This document shows, piece after piece, positions 1-13,184 of a stretch of 64,000 bases of DNA (position 1 is its first letter; every line of letters starts with the position of its first letter). The position numbers were made by a program, and so were the translations under genes. The notes beneath the pieces were generated by a model. That model saw only the letters and a program-made list of their open reading frames with translations, was not told where the DNA came from and ran no database searches. This DNA comes from Neckera pumila (Eukaryota > Streptophyta > Bryopsida > Hypnales > Neckeraceae): the NCBI GenBank assembly GCA_963969595.1, contig OZ018410.1:124001-188000 (forward strand), in the 5' to 3' direction.

Positions 1-2
1 AG

Positions 3-3000
3 GGGCTGGCGGACCAACTTGTTTGCTTGGAGGCGCCTTTGACGGATGGAGACATTGTCATGTCTCTTCTCGAGAGCTTACCCACTTCTTTTGAGTATCT
101 CATCACGGCTTTGGAGACAAGATCCATGAAGGAGCTCACCCTTGAGTATGTGACGGCAAGATTGATGCACGAGGTATCCAAGAGGAAGGAGAATGAATCT
201 AACGAAGAAGGGACAGCTCTTATCTCACGACACGGGAAAGGAGAGGCCTCTTAACCATGCAAAGAGACACGTACATGCTACAATTGCGGTCAACCCGGCC
301 ACCTTGCAAGGAATTGTTGGAAGTTTAAGAAGGAGAGTGCCAACAAAGCGATAGTCACTGAAGTGGAGGAGAATTTTGCATTTGCGGCAAGTGATGGCTA
401 TGATGACCGCAACATATTCAAATGGATTATTGATTCGGGGGCCACGTAACACATGACACCACAGAGACAAGCTTTTTTCACCTACCAACCCATTAGCAAC
501 CGCAAGGTGTATTTAGGTGACAATGGCATGGTGGAGGCCATTGGTATGGGATGCATTGTGGTGGAGGTCAATGTCAAGGGGGTGATGAAGAAGATTCGCA
601 TTCAAGATGCATTGCATGTGCCCAAGTTGCATGCCAATTTGCTCTCGGTGAGCAAGTTGGTGTCACAAGGCTTGAAGGTGCAATTCAACAACCAAGGTTG
701 TATTTTGGGGGCACCAAATGGAGAGCTGATTGTTTTGGCACCCAAGTAAGGCAACTTGTACCAACTTGAGTTCAAAATGGTGAATGGTTCAAGTTAGGCT
801 TGTGTAGCTCAAGATGCAATGGTGCAAGACACTGTGGAACTTTGGCATAAGAGATTGGGGCACCTAAATGTGAAGAGTGTAAAGGTTTTTTCAAGCATGG
901 TGGGTGGCATGCAAGTGAAGAAAAGCGCTTGCGATTTGATGTGTGAGGCTTGCATTGAAGGCAAGCAAGCGAGGAAACCATTCCCGACTGAAGGAGCAAT
1001 GAGGGCAGCCAAGGTATTAGAGATTGTGCACTTCGATGTGTGCGGCCCCATAAAGACCACTTCTATAGGTGGTGCAAGATATTTCCTTACCTTCATTGAT
1101 GACTTTTCGAGGAAAGTGTAGGTGTTCATGCTCAAATGCAAGAGTGAGGTGTTTGAGAGGTTCAAGGCATGGAAGGCCCTTGTAGAGAATGAAAATGGTC
1201 ATAAGCTTAAGGTATTGAGATCGGACAATGGCGGTGAGTATATGTCCAAGGCATTTGAGGCCTTTATGAGGGAGCATGGCATTCAACATCAAACTTCAGC
1301 GCCACACACTCCACAACAAAATGGTTTAGCGGAGCGTGCCAATCGTACGCTTGTAGAGATGGCTCGAGCGATTTTGCATGCACAAAGCCTCAAATATGAG
1401 TTTTGGGCGGAGGTTGTATCCAATGCAGTATACATACGCAATCGGTGTCCCACAAGTGCGGTAGCATCGATGACACCGCAAGAGGCATGGAGTGGAAGAA
1501 AGCCTAACATTGGCCATGTGCGCATCTTTGGATGTATGGCCTATGCCTTGGATTTGAGCCCTCAACGATCCAAGCTTGATGCCAAGGGCACCAAGTGCTT
1601 GTTTTTGGGCTATTGGGAAGGCTCCAAGGCTTATCGGCTCATGAATTTGGAAACTAAGAAGATCTTTAAGAGTCGAGTTGTGACCTTCATCGAAGATAAG
1701 AGGGAAGGTAGCAAGTCTTTGGAGATGTGTCCAAGTGGGAGCAATGGAGACCTTGAGGTAAACAAATATCCAAGTTTGCAAGAAGTGGTAACAGAAGACG
1801 AAGACAAGCTGGTGACAACACTAACACCAAAGAAGAAAGTGAGTGTAGCTCTAAGTGATGATGGTGGTGAAGGAAAGACGTCCCAGGAGCCAAGATATCC
1901 CACGAAAGAGCGCAGGCCACCTGGAAAATGGTGGATAAACCACGTTTTGCTACAACACCAAGTGGAGCGTGCAAATGTAGCGTTTGTGAGAGATCCAAAT
2001 ACCATGGAGGAAGCCATGAGAAGTGCGGATGCAAACAAGTGGGAGCAAGCCATGCAAACAGAGTACGTCTCGCTTATGAGTAAAGGTACATGGGAACTTT
2101 CTTCCCTTCTTTCCGATCGCAAGAGTATTGGATGCAAATGGGTGTTTTGCACTAAGAGAGATGCCTTTGGCAACATTGTGCACTATAAGGCCAGATTGGT
2201 AGCCAAGGGATATTCTCAAGTCGAGGGGGTGGACTTCAATGAGACCTTTGCACCGGTGGCCAAGTTTTGCACCATTCGATGTATGGGGGCCATAGGGGCA
2301 GCCATGGACTTGGAGATGCATCAAATGGATGTCGTCACGGCGTTTCTCAATCCACACCTTGAGGAGGTCATCTTCATGGACCAACCCAAGGGTTTTGTTC
2401 AAGAAGAGCGAGAGCAACTAAAGTGTAAGCTCAAGAAGGCCATCTATGGATTGAGACAATCAGGGAGAGCATGGTACATGGATATAGATGCCTTATTTGC
2501 AAAGGCATGTTACAAAAGGAGCCACGCGGACCATTCTCTTTACATCAAGCAAACAAACGAGTCCTTGGTGATTATCATCGTTTATGTGGATGATTTGATC
2601 ATCATGACAAACACCATGAAGATAATGGAGGAGGTCAAAGCCATGTTGAAGAGCGAGTATGACATGAGTAACCTCGGTGAGCTACACTATTGCCTTGGCG
2701 TGGAGTTTCAAAGGCAAAGGGCGACGCGCACCATTACCATGAACCAAAGCAAGTACATTAAGGAGGTGTTGAAGCGCTTCAACATGGAGGAGTGCAAGGC
2801 CATTGGCACGCCACTTGATGTGCATTCAAAGTTGGAGAAGCTCACGGATAAGGAATATGAAGCTGTGAAGGTGGAAATGCAAGATGTACCATACAAAACT
2901 GCGGTGGGGAGCTTAATGTATGCCATGGTAGCCACAAGGGCTGATCTTGCATTTCCCATGAGTGTGGTGAGCCAACATATGGCCAAGAGCGGTCCAAAGC

Positions 3001-3560
3001 ATTGGGCTGTGGTGAAGAGGATCATGCAATACCTCCAAGGCACATTGGAGGCCAAATTGGTCCTTGGAGGCAAGAGTCTTGCATTGGTAGGCTTTTGTGA
3101 TGCAGATTGGGCTGGAGATGCAAGCGATCGCAAGTCTATATCGGGCTATGTATTTATGCTTGGAGATAGTGCCATTTCGTGGAATTCGAAGAAGCAACCC
3201 ACTATTGCATTGTCTACCACCGAGGCGGAATACATGGCCATTAGTCAAGGCACAAGAGAGGCGATCTGGCTAAGACAGTTGTTGAGTGATGTTGGCCTTG
3301 AGCAAGAGAAGAGCACACCTATCATGTGTGACAATCAAAGCGCCATTGCCTTGGTAAAGAACCCGACTCACCATTCTCGGAATAAGCATATTGACATTCA
3401 ACACCATTTCATTCGAGAGAAGGCTGAAAGCAATGTAATAGAAATGAGGTACATATCTACAGAGCGCATGGTGGCGGATGTGCTTATCAAGGCTCTTGCA
3501 AAGCCTCGCTATGAAGTTCTTCACATAGAGATGGATTTGACATTGTTTGGCAACAAATAA
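3..3560 (+). pseudogene. Ty1/copia gag-pol polyprotein, 5'-truncated by window and broken by stops
   Basis: One reading frame (codons starting at multiples of 3) runs from the window edge to the stop at 3558-3560 and shows all Ty1/copia domains in order. These are a Gag UBN2-type segment (to about 250), a CCHC zinc knuckle at 276-317 (CYNCGQPGHLARNC), protease motif DSGAT at 432-446, GAG-pre-integrase with WHKRLGHLN near 840, integrase (HFDVCGP, DNGGEY, and the Glu in QQNGLAERANRT), reverse transcriptase with YVDDLII at 2583, and RNase H with CDADWAGD, STTEAEYMA and DNQSAI. Five in-frame stops break it at 252-254, 447-449, 747-749, 795-797 and 1119-1121. The last falls where the family normally has Trp (RKV-stop-VF). 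From 1122 to 3560 the frame is open for 812 codons (integrase C-terminal part through RNase H). There are no frameshifts, so decay is by point mutation. The integrase-before-RT order separates it from Ty3/gypsy. Confidence 0.95.
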
Positions 3561-3568
3561 AGTGGGAG
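3560..3568 (+). other. Polypurine tract of the copia element
   Basis: The purine run AAGTGGGAG lies directly after the pol stop codon and directly before TGTTGAAG, the start of the 3' LTR. This is the usual position of the plus-strand primer for a Ty1/copia element. Confidence 0.75.
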
Positions 3569-3857
3569 TGTTGAAGTTAGAGAGTGACTTTAGTTAGGAG
3601 TTGTTTGTAGCCAACCAGCGTGATATTAGAAAGGGACAGTGTGATATTAGAGAGGGGTAACCTTCTATGTTGATATAACCCATAAGGTTAGTCATGGCAC
3701 TTGTTAGTAGAATAGTATAAGAGGGCAACCCCTTGCTTGGATTTTTCACCTCTTCCTTGTACTTGTTTGTGTCCTCTTTTCATTGGAATACAAAGCCTTT
3801 GTGTTCTTCTCTCAATACAATTTCTATTTGTAGAATTTTGTTTTCATTTTCTAAACA
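3569..3857 (+). repeat. 3' LTR of the copia element
   Basis: It starts TGTTGAAG right after the polypurine tract. It contains a TATA-like stretch (AGTATAAGAGG near 3713) and AATACAAAG/CAATACAA processing-type signals near 3785-3825. The end is placed at TTCTAAACA (3849-3857), which gives TG...CA ends and about 289 bp. The end is a best guess because the 5' LTR is outside the window and cannot be compared; CAATACA near 3815-3821 is an alternative end. Confidence 0.6.
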
Positions 3858-5158
3858 TTTTACCATTTGTCTAATTTGTTTACATTACCAAATCTAGCTT
3901 AAAGTCTTTTTGGTTTAAATCCATATTTTTTCCCTAGACTTTTCTCATTGTTTTTTCCTAATTGCATTTTGAGATTTTTACTCTAAATTCCTTAAGTTCC
4001 TATTCCTATCTTACAAAAAACTCTCTAATTTGTGATCATGGCTTAATCCAAAGTACTAACCTTTTAGACTTAGAAATTTATACATAACGTTTCTATTTTC
4101 TACAATCTAGAAAGTGAACCAATATGGTGGTTCACAAACGCCCGTTTGACACTTTTGTTTTATACGACATGTAATGTCAGACGTCCTACCCCTCTAATAT
4201 GTTTGACAAGACAACCTTGATTACCAGTGTCAAGAGTCAAATGAACCACATTAGATCTCCAAAGACGTCAATGGAAAGCTAGTGCACTACCTTGTTTTTC
4301 CTTTGATCCAAATAAAACTTCAAAATTAAATATCTACTAAACCATGCTGTCAAATAATTTGAAATACTTTGAGGTACTCACTCTCCATGTGAACTTCAAA
4401 ATTCAATGGTTACATTCTATCCAATCTGAAGAAAAAAGGAGCAAACAAATTGCTCAAATTCTTGGCTGTTTTGGCCCATTTTGGAAGTACACCCCCCTTG
4501 GATCATTATGGATTAATATCCCAAGTAGGAAATTGAACATGGCATAGCCCTTCATTCTATGAAGACCAAGGATCCTCTCAACTCAAGATGGAGTTGATAA
4601 TGGTACTGAAAAGTTTGAATAAATTAAATCAAAAGATATTAGAAATCAAAGTTTTCACCTTTTTGAATTGGTTTTTCTAGTTGCCCTTTTACCACTCATA
4701 ATTTTTTTGGTACCACTCATGATTAATGAATAAGTGACAAAAATTAATGGCATTCTTCTACAAAACAGTAGCATCTACTGAAGTGATGAGTTAAATCCCA
4801 AATCTTTAACCCCAATAGCTATATTGCCAAGGCCAAGGCCAACAACCACTCTAAGCAAGCCTAATGCCTTCCCTCCACATCATCCAAGTATCTCTATCCC
4901 ATCTAGGTACTAGCCACTGTTTCTTATGAAACATCATTGAAATCCATTAAGTGTAGAAAAAAAGTGGTTAAAATACGCAATGTTTTTTCCCATGTACTGT
5001 TTGATTTCCAGCCCTATAAAATTTCCTTCTAGTTTTACATCCTTTGTTTTTAAAATGCAACAGGTGTTTTTCACCAGCTAACTTTGAACTAGTTGCCAGT
5101 TTTTTCTGGCCATAAGTCTTTACTACACAAAGATCAATTTGAATGAATGGATGTGTAA
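3858..5158. other. AT-rich spacer; one dispersed repeat copy, no gene
   Basis: I see no gene. Bases about 4350-4530 are an inverted, diverged copy of the sequence at about 30575-30750 (shared words include CAAGAATTTGAGCAATTTGT on the opposite strand). The short open frame at 4344-4547 lies inside this repeat and has no recognisable family. Confidence 0.7.
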
Positions 5159-5991
5159 CACTACTAGAATGGCCTACCCTAATCAACAGAGTATCAACAA
5201 ATTTATATTGATTTGGCTTTTTTTAAATTCGGCCTATTGATTTGGCAACACCCAAGAAAAAATCAACACAGTCCTACCACCACAATTTCTGAGCTTTGTA
5301 CAATTACATCGCTTGTACACGTGCCATCCACTTGTCCCTTGCCTCCTATGCTGGCATTCACGGTCAAAGTTCTGTAATTTCATGCACCGCATCCTCGACT
5401 TTTTTAATTAATGTAACTTTAGCGTAGCTTTCCAAACTTGCAAAATACTTCTTTTGCAAAATTGCGGAAGCACTATCTATTTCTTTTGCTACAGCCTTTT
5501 ATTTAGCAAAACCTAATTTGCTAATTATAACATGTTAAAATGAGACAATATATGTAAAATGTAATTTTTTAATAAAGGAGAGGATAAACAAAAGCTTCTG
5601 CACCTTCAAATCAAAACCCAGGTTGCTTGCATCTGCTCGGGTACAAAAATGCAGTCCACTATACTAACCTCATTTACACTGCCCTCTCAAACACTCTATT
5701 ATTGTACATCATTTGAAATTAATTCAAATAATAATATATGAACTAAATACTCGGATGTTTCTAACTAGAAGCTTCCTACGGAATAATATGCTTCACTTCC
5801 AACCTTCTATTACTTAAATAATTCAAACGGATAAAAAAAAATATTTGCACTTATTACGTAAATAAAACACACACTCATGCTCTACCACCAAATCCACCTA
5901 CTTAGTCACAGGACATGCCTTCTAGTCAACGGCAATACTCTGATCTCAAAGGGCACAATGACTGCTCTTCCTTCATTCTTATAATGAAGCT

Positions 5992-8900
5992 TCACTCGTT
6001 GTCTGAAGGTCTGGAATCTCCTACGTCTTCGTCGTAGACCAAATTTTGTTCTTCTACCCACTTAGCTGCCAAATTCTCTCTCCGGACACGCCGTCCCGTT
6101 CTTGGAACTTCTGGATTTTCTTCAAAAATAATAGTGGGTGGTTGGAGGGCCAAATGATCAATGTTCTTCTCTGCATAAAACATGCCTGTTCCTTCCTCTG
6201 CACCTCCATTCCCAATTATTCTCCTCCCTCTCACTTCCTTACAAAGGATTACCTTCCAACCTGGTTCTTCTTGCAAATCATTGAAAAATACCTGATCAAT
6301 GTGTAAAGGGAAAGCAAACAAGTCCAAGCCTAGAGGAATCATGCGCTCAAAGTTTGCTATAGAAAAACCCCATTTATCCTTTTTAACCGTGGCACTATTT
6401 CCTCAATAGTTTGCACACACCTATGAACAAATCAGAACAACCACACATAAGCCCCCGTAATTGAGTTCCACAATCTCTTGAACATGACCAACATACTCAA
6501 TATCAGCAAAGACATGATTGATGTCTTCCAAACCAGACTGACAGGGACGACGGAAAGCTGTAGCTACACCAGAATCACAAGTCTTCAGTTGAGACTCCAC
6601 GGCTTGCACTCTAACGTGATTTCCAAAAGCCCACATGCTCTTGTACTTTGTTGCGTGCTTAGAAGGTAGCCTTGACAAGTTCATGACCTCTTCTGATGGT
6701 AATGGTAATGACTCATCCATTTTGTCCAAGCGAACCTGCAACTCTAACTAGTCTTGAAACACTGGTGGCTCCGACAACTCAGGCAAAAATAGTTTTGCTC
6801 GACGCCCACAGCACCTGTGGTGATCATGATGGAATATGTCTTGGGCAGCAGTTTTCTCCAAACAAAATGCCTCATACTGCCTGCAGGAACACAGAAAACC
6901 TATTAAAAAACACTGCATACAATTGAAGCCCTTTCAATAATCAAAACTTCCATGAGAATGGAAATCCAGCACTGCAATATACCATCCAATCATCATTGTA
7001 ATATGTCAATAACCAATTCATGCCATATAACGGACATGAAAAGACATTGACAAATTGCATGCTATTTGGATATCCAATGGGGATTTAGGGACTCAATTCT
7101 ACCAACACTTTTTTATTCCATTACATTCTTGACATTACGGCCAGCTTTATAATGCATATTACTCTTCCTTGTCAATGCATGGGATAAATTCACAAACATC
7201 AAATGCATGACACTTTTCTTGACATTTCTCTACACACTACCAAGACAAATATGCACACATTTCTATATCTATAGACTCCAAACTAATGTCACCCATTCGT
7301 TCTTTGAAGTTTATTTGTTCAACTTTAACATTAATATAATCATTCAACTTCAAACAAAACTTAAATTACATGGACAATAACTTACTGCCAATAGTCTTCT
7401 AGTTCAGCCGCATTTTTGCAAACAAAAGTATACATCCAACTCCGTAGTTCATTAGACAAATTTCTTGGTTTTCCTTTTTCCTCAAGTATTTCATCAGTCA
7501 TTGTCGGGTCTTCTTTTGCATCCCAAACCCAACGACTGGTTGGCTGATACGCTGCCATACACTCGGTGATGAATCCTAGAGCTTCATCCACTTGGTAGCC
7601 TTGAGCGATGCTTCCTTCCGGTTTTGCTAAATTCTGAACAAATCCCTTCAATCCCTTGAAATACCGTTCATAGGGATACATCCAACGCGTATGGCAAGGT
7701 CCACAGATAGACAACTCCTCTACCAAATGAATTGTCAGATGAACCATGATATCAAAGAAACATGGAGGAAAATCCTTCTCCATGCAAGAAAGTACCTCCG
7801 CAGCATTATTTATCAATTCCTCCTTCTGGGCTGGGTCCACAACCTTTTGCACACAATTTTTGGTACAATCTGCACAAACGAATCACTATGCATGTTACCC
7901 GTGCATCTCCAAGACCTCTTAAACTGACAGGCAAAAGTTGATGCACAGGAACATGATAATCATGGGACTTTAATCCATGAATCTTCCCATCCGCTATATG
8001 GTTTGCCAAGTTTGAGTTATACCTTGTGGGAGTTTTTATGCTCCCAAAATTCTTTAGAAAGGTTGAACGGTTAGTGCTGCTCAAGACATACGGAGCATCA
8101 GGCATGAAAAACTTGTTTAGATTGTTAGGCAAGGGCTTTAACCACAAATGCTCCCATATTCCCTTCACTTGCATGTTGGCACGTGTCGCTGACTTGTCCT
8201 TTTCTCCAAGCAAAGTCTTCAAAATGTTTTTACAAACATTCTTCTCCGTATGCATACAGTTGACCAAATGGCATACCGGTAATTTCTACAATTTTCAAAC
8301 CACCCATTTCTATGTAAGCATTTGAAAGGTCATAAACAAATTCCATACTTCATAACCAACATAAACAAATAGGTCTCTTCTTCAATTGCCGAATTGAGAC
8401 TGCTAAAAAAAAATCAACATTAGCTGGCTAATTTTCATTCTCTCCATTTTCCTCATTAACAAGATTGCTTAATACTAACATTGATATGTTGTGAGTCCTG
8501 TCTTCCAATACAAACATCATGTCTCCATCGTCCAATGCATCCATGTGCCCTTGACCGTGTACATTTCACTATAAATGAACAACATTACTCACCTTCAAAG
8601 TAATGCAATATACTGACAATTGTAAGTGCATAGAAAATGAAGCTTCAATATTAAATTTATAATGTGCACGGACCTTCCTTGTAAAAAAACTCAATTAATT
8701 ACCATATTAATGTTTATACAAAGCTAGAAGAATCACATTGCAATACATAAGTTCTTAGAAAAATAAAGAAGCGAAGTCCAAAAACAATTTCAATTAGCCT
8801 CTTTGTAGTTTACGTTATTGAAGTTTATTAAATTCAAACATGACTCACATGTCATGCCTGCAGCTTCATATTTAGTTTCATTACCTTGAAATTTCATACC

Positions 8901-10885
8901 TTCATGCCATGATAATGATTGATTTCAAATTAGAGTTACAAAATCCCCCAAAACATATACTCTACAAAATGAAAAAACCTTACACAGTCTCAATTTCAGA
9001 CCCTACTTCTTTGGTTAGCCTTTGATTTTATAAAAGAAAGTAACACATTTCAACCTAGACTACTTCCATATACTTGTGCACTTCTACATATGCTGTACAT
9101 TCTACGGCAAATTAGCAGTCCACAACAAACAAAAATCTTGGGGTATATTTGTAGACATTATTAACAACCAATACATATTCCTAAGGATAATTCAATGAAG
9201 ACATTCAAAGAAATAAATTTGTAACATACCTCCCAGTAGGGTAGTTCAAAAAGGACGCTTAGTTGCTTGACGCCATGACTTTTCACTGGATCATTCTCTC
9301 CATCCTCTGCACTTCCATCTGAAATATAAAGCTCCCTCTCTTCACCACTTCTTCAAATATCTTCCCCACCCACTCTCTTTGGGGCTTCATGCCACTCTTG
9401 CTCACCATTGAATGCCATTTTAGCATAGCAGAAATGGTGTTCTTTAGGCCAAAACCTACATGGGACATTTTCTTCAACATCGCTGAGTGCTCGGCGCATG
9501 TTCCACTCATGCAGACGGGGCAGCCTTGGTAACCTTTAACTTGTTGCCCGGAAATCAAACTGTATGCAAGGAAGTCATTCACCGTCCACAATAAAATTCC
9601 CCTCATCATGAAGTGGCAGTGTTCTTCTACCAGAGAGGCATCCCAAGCACAGACACCTGCCTACAATCTCTTCAAGTTGTTCAAAAGAAGGCGAAGGAAA
9701 ACATCAAATGCCAGCGGAGTCGGCGCTTTCTCACCTGTTTATAAATTGCAATGTAAAATATTATTACATGCATCGTTACTTACGAAAATTGAATACAACA
9801 ACAACTACAAATATGCTCATGTATAATTCAAAGCATATCGCTTGACCAAAAAAATATACACGGGAATTACAATGAATATAAGCATGGACGAAATCATGCA
9901 ATGCTTTACCTATGTAGAGTTGAGATGTACCTAGTATGACCATTGTCAAAGATATGAAGAACTTTTTCGTTGCCAACCATGGCGGAAGGTTGTACAAGAC
10001 TATGAGAACTGGCCATGAGCTGTGTTTGATGGACTGATTCCCAAAAGGATTCACACCATCCTCAACTAAACCTATGTATACATTTGTGTCCTTGGCTACA
10101 AAAGATGTATCAATAGTTCCAAGGGAAGCCCACTAGGGACTATCAACAATGGAACACATGAGTCCATCTTCTGAATGATTTGCCGCGTGCCATTTCATTA
10201 ACTTGGCTACCTCAGGACAACGATAAAGACTCTGCTAATGGGGGACAAGAGGAAAATATCTAAAGACCTTCCGTGGAACTTGATTAGAGCCGGGTATATA
10301 TTGAGGTTGCTGACAAGTGGGGCAATCCACAAGGTTTCTCGATTAGCACCTTCATATAAAACATGCCCGTCGAGGCAGCAGTGTATAGCCTGGTGTTCTA
10401 ACCCCATCTGCATTACCATTCTTTTTGTTTCATAAATATTGCGTGGAAGGCGATTAGATCTTGGTAGCAAGTCACCAGCTAAAAACATTAACAATTCATC
10501 CAAGAAGGTATGAGGCACTCCATACAGGTTACACATATTCAGCAATATGATCCCAGCTTGCAAACAGTTTACGGGACAATTTTCGTAAACAGCAGTTGCA
10601 AACTCCCTCAGTAACTGTTCCATGTCCCCTTTCGTCATGTCTAAATCCTCGCCAAGGTATGCATCGGCATCTAGAGGCTGCATGTTCTCATGCACTTTGG
10701 CTTGCGCATGCAGTTTGTTTGCTCTTTTGTACGCTTCATGCACCAATTCGTCAACATTCACCTCAGTGCGCCGTGACCATACAAACTCTGGGACCTCCTG
10801 GTAATTCTCCCTCTGGACATAATTTTCCTCTGCATCATCTCTTGGCGAGCTTGGACGTCGTATGTTGCTTCCGTCAATGGTCTGC
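5992..10885 (-). pseudogene. CACTA tnp2-type transposase, broken (Transposase_21, DUF4218, DUF4216 regions)
   Basis: Read on the minus strand. An exon starts after a TTAGCAG acceptor near 10885 and runs through LPRNIYETKR to about 10320, where the frame shifts; a TAG stop follows shortly after. The next block has VEDGVNPFGNQSIKHSSWPV and YNLPPWLATKKFF (about 10075-9950), and another has LLWTVNDFLAYSLISG and CPVCMSGTC (9609-9283). Then come GLKSHDYHVPVHQLLPVSLRG (about 7960) and the DUF4218 core FPPCFFDIMVHLTIHLVEEL with WMYPYERYFKGLKGFV (7852-7382), after a one-base frameshift near 7845. The C-terminal DUF4216-like part spans 6741-5992 in one frame (ETCDSG-like LKTCDSG, VELNYGG, WKVILCKEVRGRR) with two in-frame stops between 6423 and about 6400. 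Family order and wording are those of plant CACTA TNP2. It cannot make a full protein as it stands. Confidence 0.88.
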
Positions 10886-11714
10886 TAACAAAGAGACAGT
10901 CAATTCAATATGTATCTTTTATTGATTAATTTAAAAAAAACATTTCATTAAGTTCCTTAATACCACCATGGAGGTCCATTGGTGGTATTTGGAATTCCAA
11001 TCAACTGAAACACAAGACAGTTGTGCTTTGTGTTATCTTGCCAAGTCAAAGAAGCCTTATTGAAATTTAGTTGCCACCGTCTAAGCTCTGTTTTTTAGGA
11101 GTTCAAGTTTAGGAAATTCATATAAATAGCCCAAATAACCAGTCAGAAAGCACAATGATTAAGGACTACAACATGCCCAATAAATACCATAAATAATCCG
11201 GAACAACGATTTCTTTTTCAGAAGGTCTGGTTCACGTACAAAATTAATTTGACCAAGAAAAAGAACCTCAAATGAAGGTTTTTCATCTCTCTGCTAGCTT
11301 CAATTTCAAATAAAATTTTAAAACAAGTAGCTTACATAACCTAGAGCTATTTTTTTTTATATTGTAGTTCAAATCTAGTTTCAAGCCATTAATAACAGTA
11401 GCCTAAAGAACCAGCTAACCAGTGTTTTTGTTTCTAAGTTTATGTTCAGATTGGACATTAAAAAAATAACCATACATCTTCCAAGAAATTGCTCTTTAAT
11501 TTAGGAATTTAGTTTCTAGAAATTTTAACAATCATCTACAATACTTTAACAAAAGTACAGGGTAATAAATTAAACTTCAACATGGGTGCACTATGGCCGT
11601 AGTAGTACTAGCACTGTCATTGCGTATTCATTATAGACCCAAACTGACTTTAGGGTTGATACATTACTCAGAGACGTACAAAGTCCCGAATATTGTCATG
11701 ATTTTTTTACAAAC

Positions 11715-11930
11715 TCACATTGTGTGAAACATAGTCAGGAAACATACCAAAATAGGATATGGGAGAAAAGGGTCTCGACCGTGCTCTCTATGATGCCTTG
11801 CAACAGTGCCAAGTGCAAGAACTCTCGCTCCTTGGCATTGCCGACACGCACAAAGATACTCTGGAACACTGAGTTTGGCAGCAATTGCACGCTCAGTGTG
11901 ATATGCTGCCCTATGTCTTCTTGGTCTCAT
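11715..11930 (-). pseudogene. Possible N-terminal exon of the CACTA transposase
   Basis: A 71-codon open frame with a Cys-rich piece (CACRQCQG) followed by VARHHREHGRDPFLPYP. This resembles the short Cys/His region at the start of tnp2-type transposases (CxxC, then an H-rich 'HLxxHG' stretch). It is about 0.8 kb upstream of the first sure exon and on the same strand, which fits a first exon. No splice junction was fixed, and the match is by eye only. Confidence 0.45.
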
Positions 11931-12704
11931 CCTGCTTTACAAGCAGGGACTAAATCAGAAAACCTATATTTAAAAAGATCACTTGAAGAGCTTCACTAAT
12001 ACCAATGTGACCATATGCAAGTTGTGTGTTCTTCTTCCATAGTAATAATTATGCAATTCAAAACTATAACGGTTCAAATCGGTACATTGGACTTTCATAT
12101 ACAAGCACGGTGACCTACATTCAAAACGTTAGTTCCATGTTCCATTTGCAGTGACATTACAGAGTTTAAAAATCAAAACATACCTTCTCAAGTTCAAAGG
12201 GTTTGCTTGTTGACAGGAAGGCATTACACTCCAATTGAAGGATAGTGCCCTACACAACAGAAACTCTTGACAACCACTGCTTCAGTGGTTTACAAAAAAG
12301 ACATAACAAGTGCTTTGGATAATGATTCACCTGCATTTTAAAAATAACCGTGCACAAATCACAGAGTATGAAGTGAATGTCCGATGGATTTTGCAAAAAC
12401 AAACATCACTACATGTGCTTGAGAAACTGATAACAAAAAACAAATGAATGTAAAAAAACTGTCGTTTATTGACTGTGGCATATTTGGGAGGCCCAAGGTT
12501 GCTTGAGTATGACGGAAATTTGAAAACAGCAAGGAAGAAGTAAGAACATCTCTAATACTAATTCAAACAAAAATGGTACATTGCTCGAATACCTATTGAA
12601 CAACGTAATAGGGACAAGGCACAATAACATCAAAAACCATAATTATGAAGAAGAAGAATTGCACGATATAGTGCCGTCATTTTTTCAAAGAAAAAATGTA
12701 CATT

Positions 12705-13184
12705 TCACTTTTTTGCTCCGTTCAAGATATCAGCCAAACATATTTTTGTGGAAATCGATGGGAGATGGGACATAGCTCTACCGGCAACCCCCCAATCCTC
12801 ACTACCTTCAACCAGTTTTTCGAAGTCCTCACTACCTGGGAGTATATGAACTTGTGATACTGCAAAGCTTCTAATTAATTCTGCATCCTCTGCCAACATT
12901 TTCTCTACTTCCGCTCGAAAACTCCCCATATACCTCGCCAATGTGGAAGAGTCCATGGCATCGTCATTGTCCGACTTTAGTGCACTAGACGGAAGACTCT
13001 CTTTGACCGCAAATTGTGGTCGTTTTCTAGGGTTCAATAAACTTTTGTCCTCCTCGTTGGAGTCGGACCATGCATGACGTTTGCATTTCTTCCTAGACAG
13101 CGGAGCGTCTTGGAGGATTGTTATTCTATCTGCACCACAGTGTCTATGGATTTGGCTACTCAGCCGCAAGATCCAATATCTCAT
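12705..13184 (-). CDS. Unassigned 159-codon open frame inside the CACTA element
   Basis: I do not recognise the protein. From about residue 30 it looks like real coding sequence: basic, nuclear-localisation-like clusters (RKKCKRH, PRKRP), then an acidic, helix-forming C-terminal half (EVEKMLAEDAELIRSF, GSEDFEKLVEGSEDW). Its upstream end touches the border of the small inverted-repeat element at 13182-13524, so its true N-terminus may have been separated by that insertion. It shares strand with the transposase and lies upstream of it, so it may be a 5' exon or an accessory gene of the CACTA element. A chance open frame is not excluded. Confidence 0.35.
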   Translation of the reverse strand: MRYWILRLSSQIHRHCGADRITILQDAPLSRKKCKRHAWSDSNEEDKSLLNPRKRPQFAVKESLPSSALKSDNDDAMDSSTLARYMGSFRAEVEKMLAEDAELIRSFAVSQVHILPGSEDFEKLVEGSEDWGVAGRAMSHLPSISTKICLADILNGAKK

